Assembly (NCBI RefSeq): GCF_000383955.1 | Contig: NZ_KB913013.1 | Location: forward strand, 973,694-1,037,693 | Source of the DNA: Rudanella lutea DSM 19387 | Lineage (GTDB): Bacteria > Bacteroidota > Bacteroidia > Cytophagales > Spirosomataceae | Length of the DNA: 64,000 bases | Reading direction: 5' to 3' | Shown: positions 25,301 through 33,134 of the stretch, one piece after another | How the letters are laid out: each line of letters starts with the position of its first letter | Position numbering within the stretch: position 1 is the stretch's first letter | Notes under the pieces: model-generated | What the model saw: only the letters and a program-made list of their open reading frames with translations | Databases searched by the model: none | Told to the model about the DNA's origin: nothing | Translations under genes and position numbers: made by a program

Positions 25301-25693
25301 CGCCTGAAAGCCAGCCAGTACGACGGTGGCCGCAACATGATGAAGTTTGAGCTGCCCGGCACCAAAACGGAAGTGGCCATCGGCACGCAATCGGGTAGCC
25401 ATTTCCACTTCAACGACATCGACCTGACTGGTATCAGCGCCCTCAACGTAGCGGCTGTTGCGGGTGATGAGCGCCTGGCTGGTGGCAAACTCGAAGTTCG
25501 GTTAGGTTCCGAAACGGGTCAGCTTCTCGGTTCGGCGGTGGTGAAACCAGGTTCGATCGGTGCTGTTTCGGTACCGCTCACCAAGGCCCCCGACGGCATG
25601 CACAAGCTGTACTTTGTATTGGTGAACCCCGATGCCAAGCAGAAGCCCCTCTTTGCCGTCGACACGGTTGAGTTTATTGGATCAAGTATGTAA
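22304..25693 (+). CDS. ThuA / PQQ-type sugar dehydrogenase / PKD / cytochrome c multidomain protein
   Basis: 1129 residues, exported (signal to about residue 25, SWAQQ). Order: ThuA-like glutamine-amidotransferase-fold domain (about 32-250; KGFRHSSIP, GGGYVGIHAATDTEYNW, HPMIWYHEYDGGKAFY); a six-bladed glucose/sorbosone dehydrogenase propeller (about 265-690; LDEPTELVV, EYGLMGVNIDP, CCHTGGSIAWD, GNRNPYRISVD); a PKD domain (about 704-790; DSKGTMDYDGDALKYEWTFG); a class I cytochrome c with haem site CKSCH (875-879) and a distal Met near EQAMSAHP; and a C-terminal carbohydrate-binding-like sandwich (about 995-1129). Probable periplasmic sugar or sugar-derivative oxidation with the fused cytochrome as electron acceptor; the substrate is not known. 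Confidence 0.9.
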   Translation: MFKSFRPWRSALLAGCLMATTVSWAQQAAPALNRVLVFSKTKGFRHSSIPAGQRALMKLGQENGFAVDTTEDAGKFTETNLKRYGLVLFLSTTGDVLDDAQQAAFERYIQAGGGYVGIHAATDTEYNWPWYTKLAGGQFASHPGNPNVQTGEAYVVNKEHPSMFGFPERWKIKDEFYDFKNFNKDVNVLVKIDETTYKDGKMGADHPMIWYHEYDGGKAFYTNFGHPDETYTNPVFLQNLLGGMKWAMAKQLKYSAAKTMPYPEENRFNQEVLAEKLDEPTELVVMNSGKVLFTERKGAVKLYNPKTKTTKLVTNLPVHFDREYGLMGVNIDPKFNENKWVYLYYSAMKPDSNNRLVRMKWDDAKDELLLNTEQILLTVTEHRTYDKDDCCHTGGSIAWDRQGNLYLSTGDNTNPFYSNGFSPSDDRPDRKKYNALTSSSNTNDLRGKILRIKPRPEGGYDIPEGNLFPKGTPGARPEIYVMGNRNPYRISVDQRTGFLYWGEVGPDAGENSEKRGPRGHDEINQARKAGYFGWPLFVADNRPYRQYNFADSTSGPANDPAKPINYSRNITGLRELPPAQKAFIYYPYADSPEFGSIVGKGGRNAMGGPVYYYDDYPETAVKFPRHYDGKFFAYDWMRDWINPVTMTKEGDFVKMERFMPGTKFSHPIDMQFANDGSLYVLEYGTRWFAQNDDARLTRITYNAGNRKPVVMASASKKVGAAPLKVAFDSKGTMDYDGDALKYEWTFGKGLPKSTQANPSFTYAKPGVYQATLKVTDAAGNATSRNLEIKVGNEEPTVALAVKGNKTFYFENRPVEYEVEVADKEDGTLKGGKISADDVTMTINYLEGFDKTMLAQGHQANTGFSTGRRLIELSDCKSCHAIDKKSIGPAYTEVADKYRKDNSALNKLARKVITGGGGVWGEQAMSAHPQLKEDEAKDMVRYILSLGDSKAVQRQPVKGAYVMAPQKKPGSYVFTASYTDKGNGSVGPLTGSTTVALRSPRLKASQYDGGRNMMKFELPGTKTEVAIGTQSGSHFHFNDIDLTGISALNVAAVAGDERLAGGKLEVRLGSETGQLLGSAVVKPGSIGAVSVPLTKAPDGMHKLYFVLVNPDAKQKPLFAVDTVEFIGSSM

Positions 25694-25718
25694 ACAAATC
25701 CGTTATCCAACGGTTCCG

Positions 25719-25750
25719 AAAACGGCCTGGGGTTATCCTCAGGCCGTTTT
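25719..25750 (+). terminator. intrinsic terminator after the ThuA gene
   Basis: AAAACGGCCTG (25719-25729) pairs with CAGGCCGTTTT (25740-25750 region), loop 10 nt, ending in a T tract. Confidence 0.85.
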
Positions 25751-25799
25751 GGCTTTCAGGTCCGGCTTACTTATCTTTCAACAAAAACCCGCTTAACCG

Positions 25800-26474
25800 A
25801 TGCCCCTCTTTGTGTTGAATGCCTTGTTTTTGAGCACCCTGTTTCTGGCAAACCCACCAGCGAAAACATCGGTTACTACGCCCCTGCAAACCGACCACTG
25901 GAAGCTCGAAAAAGACAAAAACGGAATCCGGGTGTACTCACGACCAATGCCGGGTAGTCGGCGGAAAGAGATTAAGGTCAATTGCGAACTCAATGGCACA
26001 ATGGCCCAACTGGTGGCCTTTATCTCCGATATTGACCACTACAAAGAAGCCGTATTTCGGGTGGAACAGGCGTACCTGATCAAGCGCATCAACGACCACG
26101 AGTTTTACTATTACAACGAAACCGACATGCCCTGGCCCACCTCAAACCGGGATTTGGTTATGCACATGACGTTTCAGATGGACCCGGCCACCCACACCCT
26201 GCACATCCGGGCCAACAACGTGTCGGGTATGGTACCCGAACGCAAGGGCGTGGTCAGAATCCCGCATTGGCGATCGCTATGGACAGTTCAGCAGATTACC
26301 CCCCAACGGATGCGCATCGAGTACCTGTTTCAGGTTGACCCCGGTGGCGATTTTCCGATCTGGCTCGCTAATACCCTTATTGCCAGCGGCCCGTACCAAT
26401 CGTTTGCGGGCATGGAGGCTTTGCTCAAACGTCCATACTACCAGAACCGAACCTTCAGTTTCCTGCCTCATTGA
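25800..26474 (+). CDS. START-domain lipid-binding-fold protein
   Basis: 224 residues. An N-terminal hydrophobic segment (about 4-20) looks like a signal. The remainder matches the START/SRPBCC layout: WKLEKDKNGIRVYSRPMPGS, then FISDIDHYKEAV, the strand YYYNETDMPWPTSNRDLVM and a long C-terminal helix (WLANTLIASGPYQSFAGMEALL). Such proteins bind lipids or other hydrophobic ligands in a cavity; in Bacteroidota this family is common and its ligand unknown. Convergent with umuC. Confidence 0.82.
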   Translation: MPLFVLNALFLSTLFLANPPAKTSVTTPLQTDHWKLEKDKNGIRVYSRPMPGSRRKEIKVNCELNGTMAQLVAFISDIDHYKEAVFRVEQAYLIKRINDHEFYYYNETDMPWPTSNRDLVMHMTFQMDPATHTLHIRANNVSGMVPERKGVVRIPHWRSLWTVQQITPQRMRIEYLFQVDPGGDFPIWLANTLIASGPYQSFAGMEALLKRPYYQNRTFSFLPH

Positions 26475-26517
26475 GCAAGGGGTAATTGATCTTGAACTGA
26501 CCCATATAAACCCCAAA

Positions 26518-27807
26518 CTACACCGTTAGCAGATCGCTCCAGCGGGTGGTAAATTGCGCCGACAGATGATCGTGTCGTCCATCCCAGCGGGCTTTACCTG
26601 ACCTCACGGTTGGTCCCTCAGCCGCCAGCCGAACCGTTTCGAGACCCATTGCACCATTCAGTTCGTCCATCAGGGTCATCAGCCGGGCCTTGCGGGGGTC
26701 GGGTGGAAGGGCAAACAGGTCGGTTTGGCAATTGCCTTCGGGCACCAGCCCCGATACCATCACGCCCGCTTTCATGTATCGATGTCCGGACAGCCAAAGT
26801 GATTTAAGCAAGTACAAAGCCGGTTCAAGCAGGTCGGGCGTGTGGTTGGTGGCTACTGGCAACGTGATGGTACGGTAGGCCTGCTGCTGCGGTAAATCGG
26901 GCCGGTGTTTGTTGGTACGGATAAAGACCGTGAGTAAATTGGCCGCCGACTGCTGCGCGCGTAGTTTGCGCCCCACCCGCCCCACAAACGTCGCAACGGC
27001 TTCCGACAGTATTTCGTATTCGTTGGTAGGCTTGCCAAAACTACGCGAACAGGCAATCGCTTTTTTGGGGTCATGCGCACTACCCAGCAGATTCTCAGGT
27101 TCCCGGCACGATACCCCGCGCAACTCCATCACAAGCCGGAGTCCATCGACCGTCATGCTTCGGCGGACCCAGTCGTCGGTTTGGCGGGTTAAGTCACCTG
27201 CCGTCCGAATTCCGTGCTGCTCCATTAGTTTGCCGTACTGCCGACCAATCCCCCACACATTGCCCACGGCAAAGGCATCGAGCACGGGCGTAATCTGCTC
27301 CGGTTCCTGGAGCCAGCACACGCCACCGGGTATTTTCTGTTGCTTAGCCCATCGGTTAGCCAGTTTGGCCAGTGTACGGGTGGGGCCAATCCCGATGGAT
27401 ACCGGTATGCCCGTCCACTGTTTTACGGTTTGCCGCAACTGTCGGGCAAACTGCGCCAAATCGGGGTGAGTCCGTTCATAGCCCGACAGGTTCAGAAAAG
27501 CCTCGTCGATTGAGTACACCTCAACCTCGGCCACAAAATGCGCCAGGGTTTGCATCACCCGGTCCGACATATCACCGTACAGGGCATAATTGCTGCTGTA
27601 AACGGCAACATCGTGCTGTTTAACAAGGGACTGTATCTGAAAAAACGGCGCCCCCATAGCTATACCCAGGGCTTTGGCCTCGTCTGAACGGGCAATTACA
27701 CAACCATCGTTGTTGCTCAATACCACCACCGGCCGACTGTCGAGTTTAGGGTTGAATACGCGTTCGCAGGATGCGTAAAACGAGTTGCAGTCGACGAGTG
27801 CGTACAT
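26518..27807 (-). CDS. umuC: Y-family DNA polymerase V catalytic subunit UmuC
   Basis: 429 residues. Error-prone translesion polymerase. Motifs: palm start [18 protein letters not shown] with the first metal Asp (residue 6), [21 protein letters not shown], then [15 protein letters not shown] with the second acidic pair, and the helix-hairpin-helix [17 protein letters not shown]. The little-finger domain and the umuC C-terminal extension (DUF4113-like, from about residue 375) are present. Lies 3 bp downstream of umuD on the same strand. Confidence 0.95.
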   Translation of the reverse strand: MYALVDCNSFYASCERVFNPKLDSRPVVVLSNNDGCVIARSDEAKALGIAMGAPFFQIQSLVKQHDVAVYSSNYALYGDMSDRVMQTLAHFVAEVEVYSIDEAFLNLSGYERTHPDLAQFARQLRQTVKQWTGIPVSIGIGPTRTLAKLANRWAKQQKIPGGVCWLQEPEQITPVLDAFAVGNVWGIGRQYGKLMEQHGIRTAGDLTRQTDDWVRRSMTVDGLRLVMELRGVSCREPENLLGSAHDPKKAIACSRSFGKPTNEYEILSEAVATFVGRVGRKLRAQQSAANLLTVFIRTNKHRPDLPQQQAYRTITLPVATNHTPDLLEPALYLLKSLWLSGHRYMKAGVMVSGLVPEGNCQTDLFALPPDPRKARLMTLMDELNGAMGLETVRLAAEGPTVRSGKARWDGRHDHLSAQFTTRWSDLLTV

Positions 27808-27810
27808 AGG

Positions 27811-28281
27811 TTAGCCGTTGCCCCGGCGCCGGAGGTTACGAATGGAGAACGTGACTACCCCCCAGATTTCAAATTTCTGGCCGGGATGAACGTACTGGGG
27901 TTCATAGTCGGGATTTGATGGCAAAAGCACGATCATTCGGCCGGCCCGCTGCCACCGCTTCACGGTAAATTCGCCATCTACGCAGCAAATGACCACATCG
28001 CCCGGCTGAGCCGTTAATGACCGGTCGACCACCAGGATATTGCCATCGTGAATATCATCGTCAATCATCGAATCGCCCGAAACCCGCACGTAATAGGTAG
28101 CCATAGGATTGGCCACCACGAGTTTGTTCAGATCAAGTTTGAGGTCGATATAGTCGTCGGCGGGGCTGGGGAACCCGGCCGGAATAGAGCTGACAAAAAA
28201 CGGTAATTCGAGTTCCGTTTCGATTGAAGCCCGGTGCCAATTGGGCGGCACAGGCCCGTAGTGATTTGTGTTGAGGACCAT
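27811..28281 (-). CDS. umuD: UmuD-type self-cleaving LexA-family protein
   Basis: 156 residues. S24 peptidase fold with the autocleavage site Ala-Gly in SIPAGFPSPADD (about 34-36), catalytic Ser in SGDSMID (about 70) and Lys in FTVKRW (about 106). RecA filaments trigger cleavage to UmuD', which joins UmuC to make polymerase V. Longer at the N-terminus than E. coli UmuD by about ten residues, but with no DNA-binding domain, so it is not LexA itself. Repeats just upstream of its start may be SOS operators. Confidence 0.93.
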   Translation of the reverse strand: MVLNTNHYGPVPPNWHRASIETELELPFFVSSIPAGFPSPADDYIDLKLDLNKLVVANPMATYYVRVSGDSMIDDDIHDGNILVVDRSLTAQPGDVVICCVDGEFTVKRWQRAGRMIVLLPSNPDYEPQYVHPGQKFEIWGVVTFSIRNLRRRGNG

Positions 28282-28282
28282 G

Positions 28283-28335
28283 TTGTATCAGGAGAAGCTG
28301 CCATAATACAACAATACAGCATTTATATAATACAA
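28283..28335 (-). promoter_or_regulatory. repeated 9-mer upstream of umuDC, candidate SOS operator region
   Basis: Read on the minus strand, TTGTATTAT occurs twice (28327-28335 and 28303-28311), with the related CTGTATTGT between them, and a reverse copy TTGTAT on the plus strand at 28283-28288. The copies are 24 bp apart, on one face of the helix or close to it. The gene they precede is damage-inducible in other bacteria. LexA binding is inference; the sequence is not the E. coli box. Confidence 0.4.
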
Positions 28336-28395
28336 GTCAAATATATACGATAATCATTATTGTAATCAGAGACAGGCAAGCCGTTTTTAACCATT

Positions 28396-28438
28396 TAGGG
28401 GCGTTGCCGAAATCTTATTTGATTCGGCAACGCCCCTA
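28396..28438 (-). terminator. strong hairpin after susD
   Basis: Perfect 16-bp stem (28396-28411 with 28423-28438), 11-nt loop, located between the susD stop and the umuD promoter region. The T tract on the minus strand is weak (AAATGGTT follows), but stem strength and position fit a terminator. Confidence 0.65.
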
Positions 28439-28469
28439 TTACGCACGAACAAACACTCATTCAAACCAA

Positions 28470-29783
28470 TTAATTTGGATCGGTCGACGGCGTATTCGTG
28501 TTATTATCTCGCTCTGTAAACGGATAGGGCATGAAATTACGTGTCCGTTCGGCATTTGCCTGAGGGGTTGTATCGGGCCCGGAGCGGCCAAACCGGCGGC
28601 TGTCTTCAAGCCGGAAACCCTGAAAAGCCAGCTCAATCTGCCGGTTTCGGTAAATCTCCTGCAAGATCGCGTTAGCCGTATTGGCTCCGGCATACGCCGG
28701 TAAACCAGCGCCTACACCCCATGCATCCTGAGCAGGAGTTTTGGTAAGTACCCGGTTCAGTTCGGTTACGGCGTTGGTCAAATCATTTTTACGGGCAAAC
28801 GCTTCGGCCCGGATCAGTAGTATCTCACCGGGCAGATAAACCGGGATAGCTGTACTGTTTGAGGTATAAAAGCCTGTTCCGAGGTTCTGCGTAGCCGTGG
28901 GGTTCGTACGGAAATAGAACGTCAGCCGCCGGTCTGACGGATCGGGCTGAAGGGCTCCCGTCAGACCAAAACTGGTGTTGGTAGGCGCAAACACGTTCAC
29001 ATTGCCAAAGGCAGTCTCAAACACCGGATTGCGGGCATTTTCGTCAAATGAAAACGACGACCGAACCGTCAGGTTAACCCGCCCTGCGGCTGCAATGGCC
29101 TTGTCATAGTCACCGGCAAACAACGCATAACGGGCAATCAATGCCTGTATAGTATTCGGAATGTCAATGCCCGCCGGGATACGGGTCAGAAAACTGGCGG
29201 AGGGTGGCGTACTACTCACCAGCGTAGCAGCCGTTTCCAGCTGCTGAATGGCCTCCCGGAGCAACTGCTCGCGCGGTACAAAGGGCGCATTGGTGCCTGT
29301 AGCCACCGGAGCCTGCTGGAAAAACTGCGCAAGTGTTCCGAGCGAAAGAGCCTTAAAAATCGACGCGTAGGCCACCACCCCTGATTTGAGGCCAGCATCG
29401 GTAATGACCCGGTCGGCGTTTGTAAGCACAATGTCGGCACTAGCGCGGGTAAGCTGGCAGCTTGTCCAGAGATTCCGCACAACAGCGTTGGAGCCTTGCA
29501 CACTATTCAATCCCTGCTCCAGAAACAACTCGTCGGTGTTTCCGGCATTCAATACGCGCAATTCGCGGGTGGTCAGACCACCGGCCGCCACAGCGTTGTA
29601 GATAGCCCCGGCACGGGTGGTAGTGTAGCGAAATTGTAACCCGTTTACGAGCGTCACCAGCCCGTCGGGTGAGTTTATAACCTGCTGCTCGCTGGCCGCG
29701 CTGGGATTCAAAAACTCCTGCTGGCAGGCATTCTGAGTCACAGTCAGCGCCAACAGGGAGATCAGGATGATATATTTTTTCAT
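28470..29783 (-). CDS. RagB/SusD-family outer-membrane lipoprotein
   Basis: 437 residues, a little short for the family. Lipoprotein signal with Cys20 (TQNAC). Partner of the TonB-dependent channel encoded just upstream; SusD-like lids capture a nutrient at the cell surface. Visible family features are the TPR-like helices (LWTSCQLTRASADIVLTNADRV), the LLIRAEAFARKNDLTNAVTELNRVLTK segment before the C-terminus, and the terminal IYRNRQIELAFQGFRLEDSRRFG block. Substrate cannot be read from sequence; no glycosidase or peptidase lies in the same transcript. Confidence 0.92.
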   Translation of the reverse strand: MKKYIILISLLALTVTQNACQQEFLNPSAASEQQVINSPDGLVTLVNGLQFRYTTTRAGAIYNAVAAGGLTTRELRVLNAGNTDELFLEQGLNSVQGSNAVVRNLWTSCQLTRASADIVLTNADRVITDAGLKSGVVAYASIFKALSLGTLAQFFQQAPVATGTNAPFVPREQLLREAIQQLETAATLVSSTPPSASFLTRIPAGIDIPNTIQALIARYALFAGDYDKAIAAAGRVNLTVRSSFSFDENARNPVFETAFGNVNVFAPTNTSFGLTGALQPDPSDRRLTFYFRTNPTATQNLGTGFYTSNSTAIPVYLPGEILLIRAEAFARKNDLTNAVTELNRVLTKTPAQDAWGVGAGLPAYAGANTANAILQEIYRNRQIELAFQGFRLEDSRRFGRSGPDTTPQANAERTRNFMPYPFTERDNNTNTPSTDPN

Positions 29784-29831
29784 GTTGAATGTCGTTTGTA
29801 GTCATTCATTACCCGTAGCCATGACGGATTA

Positions 29832-32800
29832 TTAGAACGTTGCCGTCAGTTGGAGTTGGTACGTGCGCGGAATGGGTACGTTGCCGAAGTCGACGCCCCG
29901 CACCAGATCGGCGTTACCGCCCGAGTTAGTTTCTGGATCGAAACCGTTGTAGTTGTCCCACGAGATCAGGTTTCGGCCAACCAACGATACATTCCAGTTG
30001 CTAACCCCTTTGATCAAGCGCGGCAGCGCATAGCTCAATCCAACCTCGCGGAGCTTCACAAACGAACCATCGTCAACCCGGAACTCACCAATAGGCCCGA
30101 TGGCGAAGATGTAACCACGCTGCAACGTTCCGCGCATTTCCTGCTCAGCCAGTTTACCAATACCGACGTTTTCGCGCGTGCGCTTATCGGCGTTGAATAC
30201 CTGATTACCCTGCACAGCATCGAGCATGAACCGGAACGACAGTTTCTTGTACGTCAGGTTCGACGCAAACGAGCCGGTCCATCTCGGATTCGGGTCACCA
30301 ATAACACTGCGGATAAACGCGCCTGTTGGCTGCCCTTCGGCCGTACGCTGGGGCGTGTACGAAAGGTCGGCACCCGTGCCCTGCGTACCACGCTCACGCT
30401 GAGGCAGGCCCTGCGGTGTCAACAACAACGAACCATCGGCATTGCGGGCGTACGGGAACTCAAAAAATACACTGGCAGGCTGTCCTTCGATCAGGAATAC
30501 GGGTGCCCCCGAAACAGTAGCGATTTCAATACGTGGGCTACCCAGGGCCAGAATTTTGTTGCGGTTGCGGTTGAAAATCAATGTTACATCCCACGAAAGG
30601 TCTTTCCGTTTGACGGGCATCGCATTGAGCATCAGTTCAATTCCTTTGTTTTCCATGCTACCCACGTTGTTGATAATCCCCGTTCCACCCGACGATGGTG
30701 CCGTAGTCCGGTTTACCACAAGGTCGGTAATCCGCTGATTATAGGCAGTGGCGCTCAGGTTGATGCGGTTATTCAGGAACGACATATCCAGCCCCCCTTC
30801 CAGTTCGGCCATGCGCTCAGGCCGAACAGCAGGGTTGGCGAGCGTCGACGATGGGATGATCGTATTCCGACCGAGGAACGCCACCGGCTGGAACTGCCAG
30901 AAGCGGCTATACGATCCGATACCCGACAAGTTGCCCGACTCACCGTAGCTGGCCCGAACCTTCAGATCATTCCAGACACGGCCAATACCCGACGAGGCTT
31001 TCCAGAAACCCAGATCCGACACGACAAACGAACCGCTCACTTTCGGGTAAATCTGGTTGGTTTCGGAAGGCGAGAATTTAGACGAAGCGTCCCGACGCAG
31101 TGCGCCCGTCAGAAACGCGAGGTTCTTGTAGGCAAAGGTCGCCTGCCCAAAATACCCGCTCAGACTAAAGCGGTCGAGGCCGTACCCCAACTGGAACGTT
31201 GTACTGGCCGCACCACTGACCGTCTCGATAAAGGGCGCCAGGTTCTGCCCTTCGTTGCGGGTAAAGTCGGTACGGCTAAACTGGTAATTATACCCGGCAA
31301 TCAGGTTCATTTTCAGATCGTTGCTCAGGTTACGCTCATAGCCAACGGTAATATCGTTATTCAGCAAAAACACATTATTGTTGGCCGTAGCAGCATACCC
31401 ATTTGGATACCGCTCGAGCGGCAAACCAGCCTGTGCCTGATACGGATAAGGCCGGATGTAGTTACGGCCAAACTGCCCGTATGTGTCGACCCCCACAATC
31501 CAGTCGATGCTCATCCCTTTTATGGGCGTCAGGTTCAGTTGCATATCGCTGATAGTGCGGTTTACGGCCTGCGTAAACTGCATATCCTCGATAGTCGAGA
31601 GTGGGTTCACGCGCGTAGGCTCAACGGCCTGTAAGTTGCCAGCCGCGTCGCGCTGGGTAATGTTCCAGATATTGTTGGTGATATTGACCGAGTTGATAGG
31701 GCTATAAAACACATTACCGTTAGCCTTCTCATTAGCGAAGCTGTTGGCATAATTCAGACCCGCCGACAGCTTGGCCCAGTTGGTCAGCCGCTGATCGAGC
31801 CGGGCCCGGAAATTATAACGCCGGAAGTCGGTTCCCCGAATAATCCCCTGATTGTTCAGATAGCCAAACGAAACGTAATAGTTCGTCGTGTTGGCTCCGC
31901 CCGATACCGACAGCGTATTATCGGTGCCATAGCCGGTACGGAAAATCTGGTCGAAATAGTTGTAACGGGTTACGTCGACAAGATTGGTAGCCAACTGAGT
32001 CGTGGCTCCATCGCGCACAATTCCGGTAGTTGTCACACCGGGGTTAGCCGCGATCTGCGCTGCCGAGATACCGCCGATCGTGTGCAGCCGCAGTCCGGCA
32101 AAGCCAAACTGCTTACCGAACGTAGAAATAGGTACGCTTTTTCGCAGCTCATTTACATTGAAGCTGGTAGTGAGCGAAACGCGGGGTGCTCCCGTAGCCC
32201 CTCGCTTGGTAGTAATCAGCACCACACCATTGGCAGCCCGCGAGCCGTATTGCGCTGCCGCTGCCGCCCCATTTACTACGTTGATGCTGGCAATATCGGC
32301 CGGGTTAAGGTCGGCCAAACGGTTCTGTCCGGCATTGGCCCCGCCAATTTGATTACCTACTGCCTGTTGCGATACGTTATCGCTGGCGTTGCTGACAATC
32401 ACACCATCAATTACATAGAGAGGGTCTGAGGAACCCGACAGCGACTTTACTCCGCGCAGACGAATGGTGATGCCACCGGCCGGATCGCCCGAGTTTTGGG
32501 TAATCTGAGCCCCCGGCACACGCCCCTGCAACGAGTTGATGAGCCCACCCGTACCCGTTTGTGTAAGCTCCTGCCCCTTGATGGTGCTGATGGCATTACC
32601 GAACTGCCGACGTGGCCCCGAAATGGTTTGAGCCGCCACAATAACCTCATCGAGGGTCTGATTGACTTCAGACAGGGTGGCATCAGCCGAAATATTTTCC
32701 TGATTACCCAACGTAACGGGTACATCCTGGCCCGTGTAGCCAATGGATGTAAACGCCAGCGTGTAGGAGCCCGGGGCAACCGTTACGCCGAGGTTGTAAG

Positions 32801-33008
32801 AGCCATCGGCAACGGAGGTAGTACCAAGTTGGGTACCACGCAGCAGCACCGTTACACCGGGAATGGCCTGACCAGCATTGTCAGTAACTCGACCTTTGAT
32901 GGTGTAGCGTATGCCTTGTGCCAGCACATTACTACAAAGCAGTAGAGCCAGACAGAACACCCCAACCGGGAAGATCTGCCAATTAGCTCTTTTGTACAGA
33001 TTAGTCAT
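29832..33008 (-). CDS. SusC/RagA-family TonB-dependent outer-membrane transporter
   Basis: 1058 residues from the ATG at 33008; the frame extends to 33077, but the earlier part is non-coding in character. Signal peptide (GVFCLALLLCSNVLAQ), carboxypeptidase-D-like regulatory domain (GRVTDNAGQAIPGVTVLLRG), plug domain starting near LDEVIVAAQ with PLYVIDGVIV, then a 22-strand barrel ending in QLQLTATF. Imports nutrients bound by the SusD partner 48 bp downstream, powered by TonB. A -7-like element precedes it. Confidence 0.95.
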   Translation of the reverse strand: MTNLYKRANWQIFPVGVFCLALLLCSNVLAQGIRYTIKGRVTDNAGQAIPGVTVLLRGTQLGTTSVADGSYNLGVTVAPGSYTLAFTSIGYTGQDVPVTLGNQENISADATLSEVNQTLDEVIVAAQTISGPRRQFGNAISTIKGQELTQTGTGGLINSLQGRVPGAQITQNSGDPAGGITIRLRGVKSLSGSSDPLYVIDGVIVSNASDNVSQQAVGNQIGGANAGQNRLADLNPADIASINVVNGAAAAAQYGSRAANGVVLITTKRGATGAPRVSLTTSFNVNELRKSVPISTFGKQFGFAGLRLHTIGGISAAQIAANPGVTTTGIVRDGATTQLATNLVDVTRYNYFDQIFRTGYGTDNTLSVSGGANTTNYYVSFGYLNNQGIIRGTDFRRYNFRARLDQRLTNWAKLSAGLNYANSFANEKANGNVFYSPINSVNITNNIWNITQRDAAGNLQAVEPTRVNPLSTIEDMQFTQAVNRTISDMQLNLTPIKGMSIDWIVGVDTYGQFGRNYIRPYPYQAQAGLPLERYPNGYAATANNNVFLLNNDITVGYERNLSNDLKMNLIAGYNYQFSRTDFTRNEGQNLAPFIETVSGAASTTFQLGYGLDRFSLSGYFGQATFAYKNLAFLTGALRRDASSKFSPSETNQIYPKVSGSFVVSDLGFWKASSGIGRVWNDLKVRASYGESGNLSGIGSYSRFWQFQPVAFLGRNTIIPSSTLANPAVRPERMAELEGGLDMSFLNNRINLSATAYNQRITDLVVNRTTAPSSGGTGIINNVGSMENKGIELMLNAMPVKRKDLSWDVTLIFNRNRNKILALGSPRIEIATVSGAPVFLIEGQPASVFFEFPYARNADGSLLLTPQGLPQRERGTQGTGADLSYTPQRTAEGQPTGAFIRSVIGDPNPRWTGSFASNLTYKKLSFRFMLDAVQGNQVFNADKRTRENVGIGKLAEQEMRGTLQRGYIFAIGPIGEFRVDDGSFVKLREVGLSYALPRLIKGVSNWNVSLVGRNLISWDNYNGFDPETNSGGNADLVRGVDFGNVPIPRTYQLQLTATF

Positions 33009-33055
33009 AGGTTTAACATTTCGATGTATAAGGAATTTTACTGGTAATTCTGGGG

Positions 33056-33063
33056 CAAAAGTA
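33056..33063 (-). promoter_or_regulatory. -7-type promoter element for susCD
   Basis: Minus strand TACTTTTG fits TAnnTTTG and lies 48 bp before the susC ATG. No TTG at the usual -33 distance was found. Confidence 0.35.
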
Positions 33064-33088
33064 AGTACAAACAGCATACCTTATTGCC

Positions 33089-33123
33089 ATCGATCAGGCT
33101 GGTATTGTGCCGGCCTGATCGAT
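33089..33123 (-). terminator. 11-bp hairpin after the aldehyde dehydrogenase gene
   Basis: ATCGATCAGGC (33089-33099) pairs exactly with GCCTGATCGAT (33113-33123). It lies just after the minus-strand stop at 33135. No T tract, so read-through into susC is possible. Confidence 0.45.
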
Positions 33124-33134
33124 TCACACTCCTC

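Noticed and set aside
29850-31634. 594-codon open frame antisense to susC
   Set aside because: Shadow of a well-conserved TonB-dependent transporter gene; Arg/Gln-rich composition and no recognisable domain.
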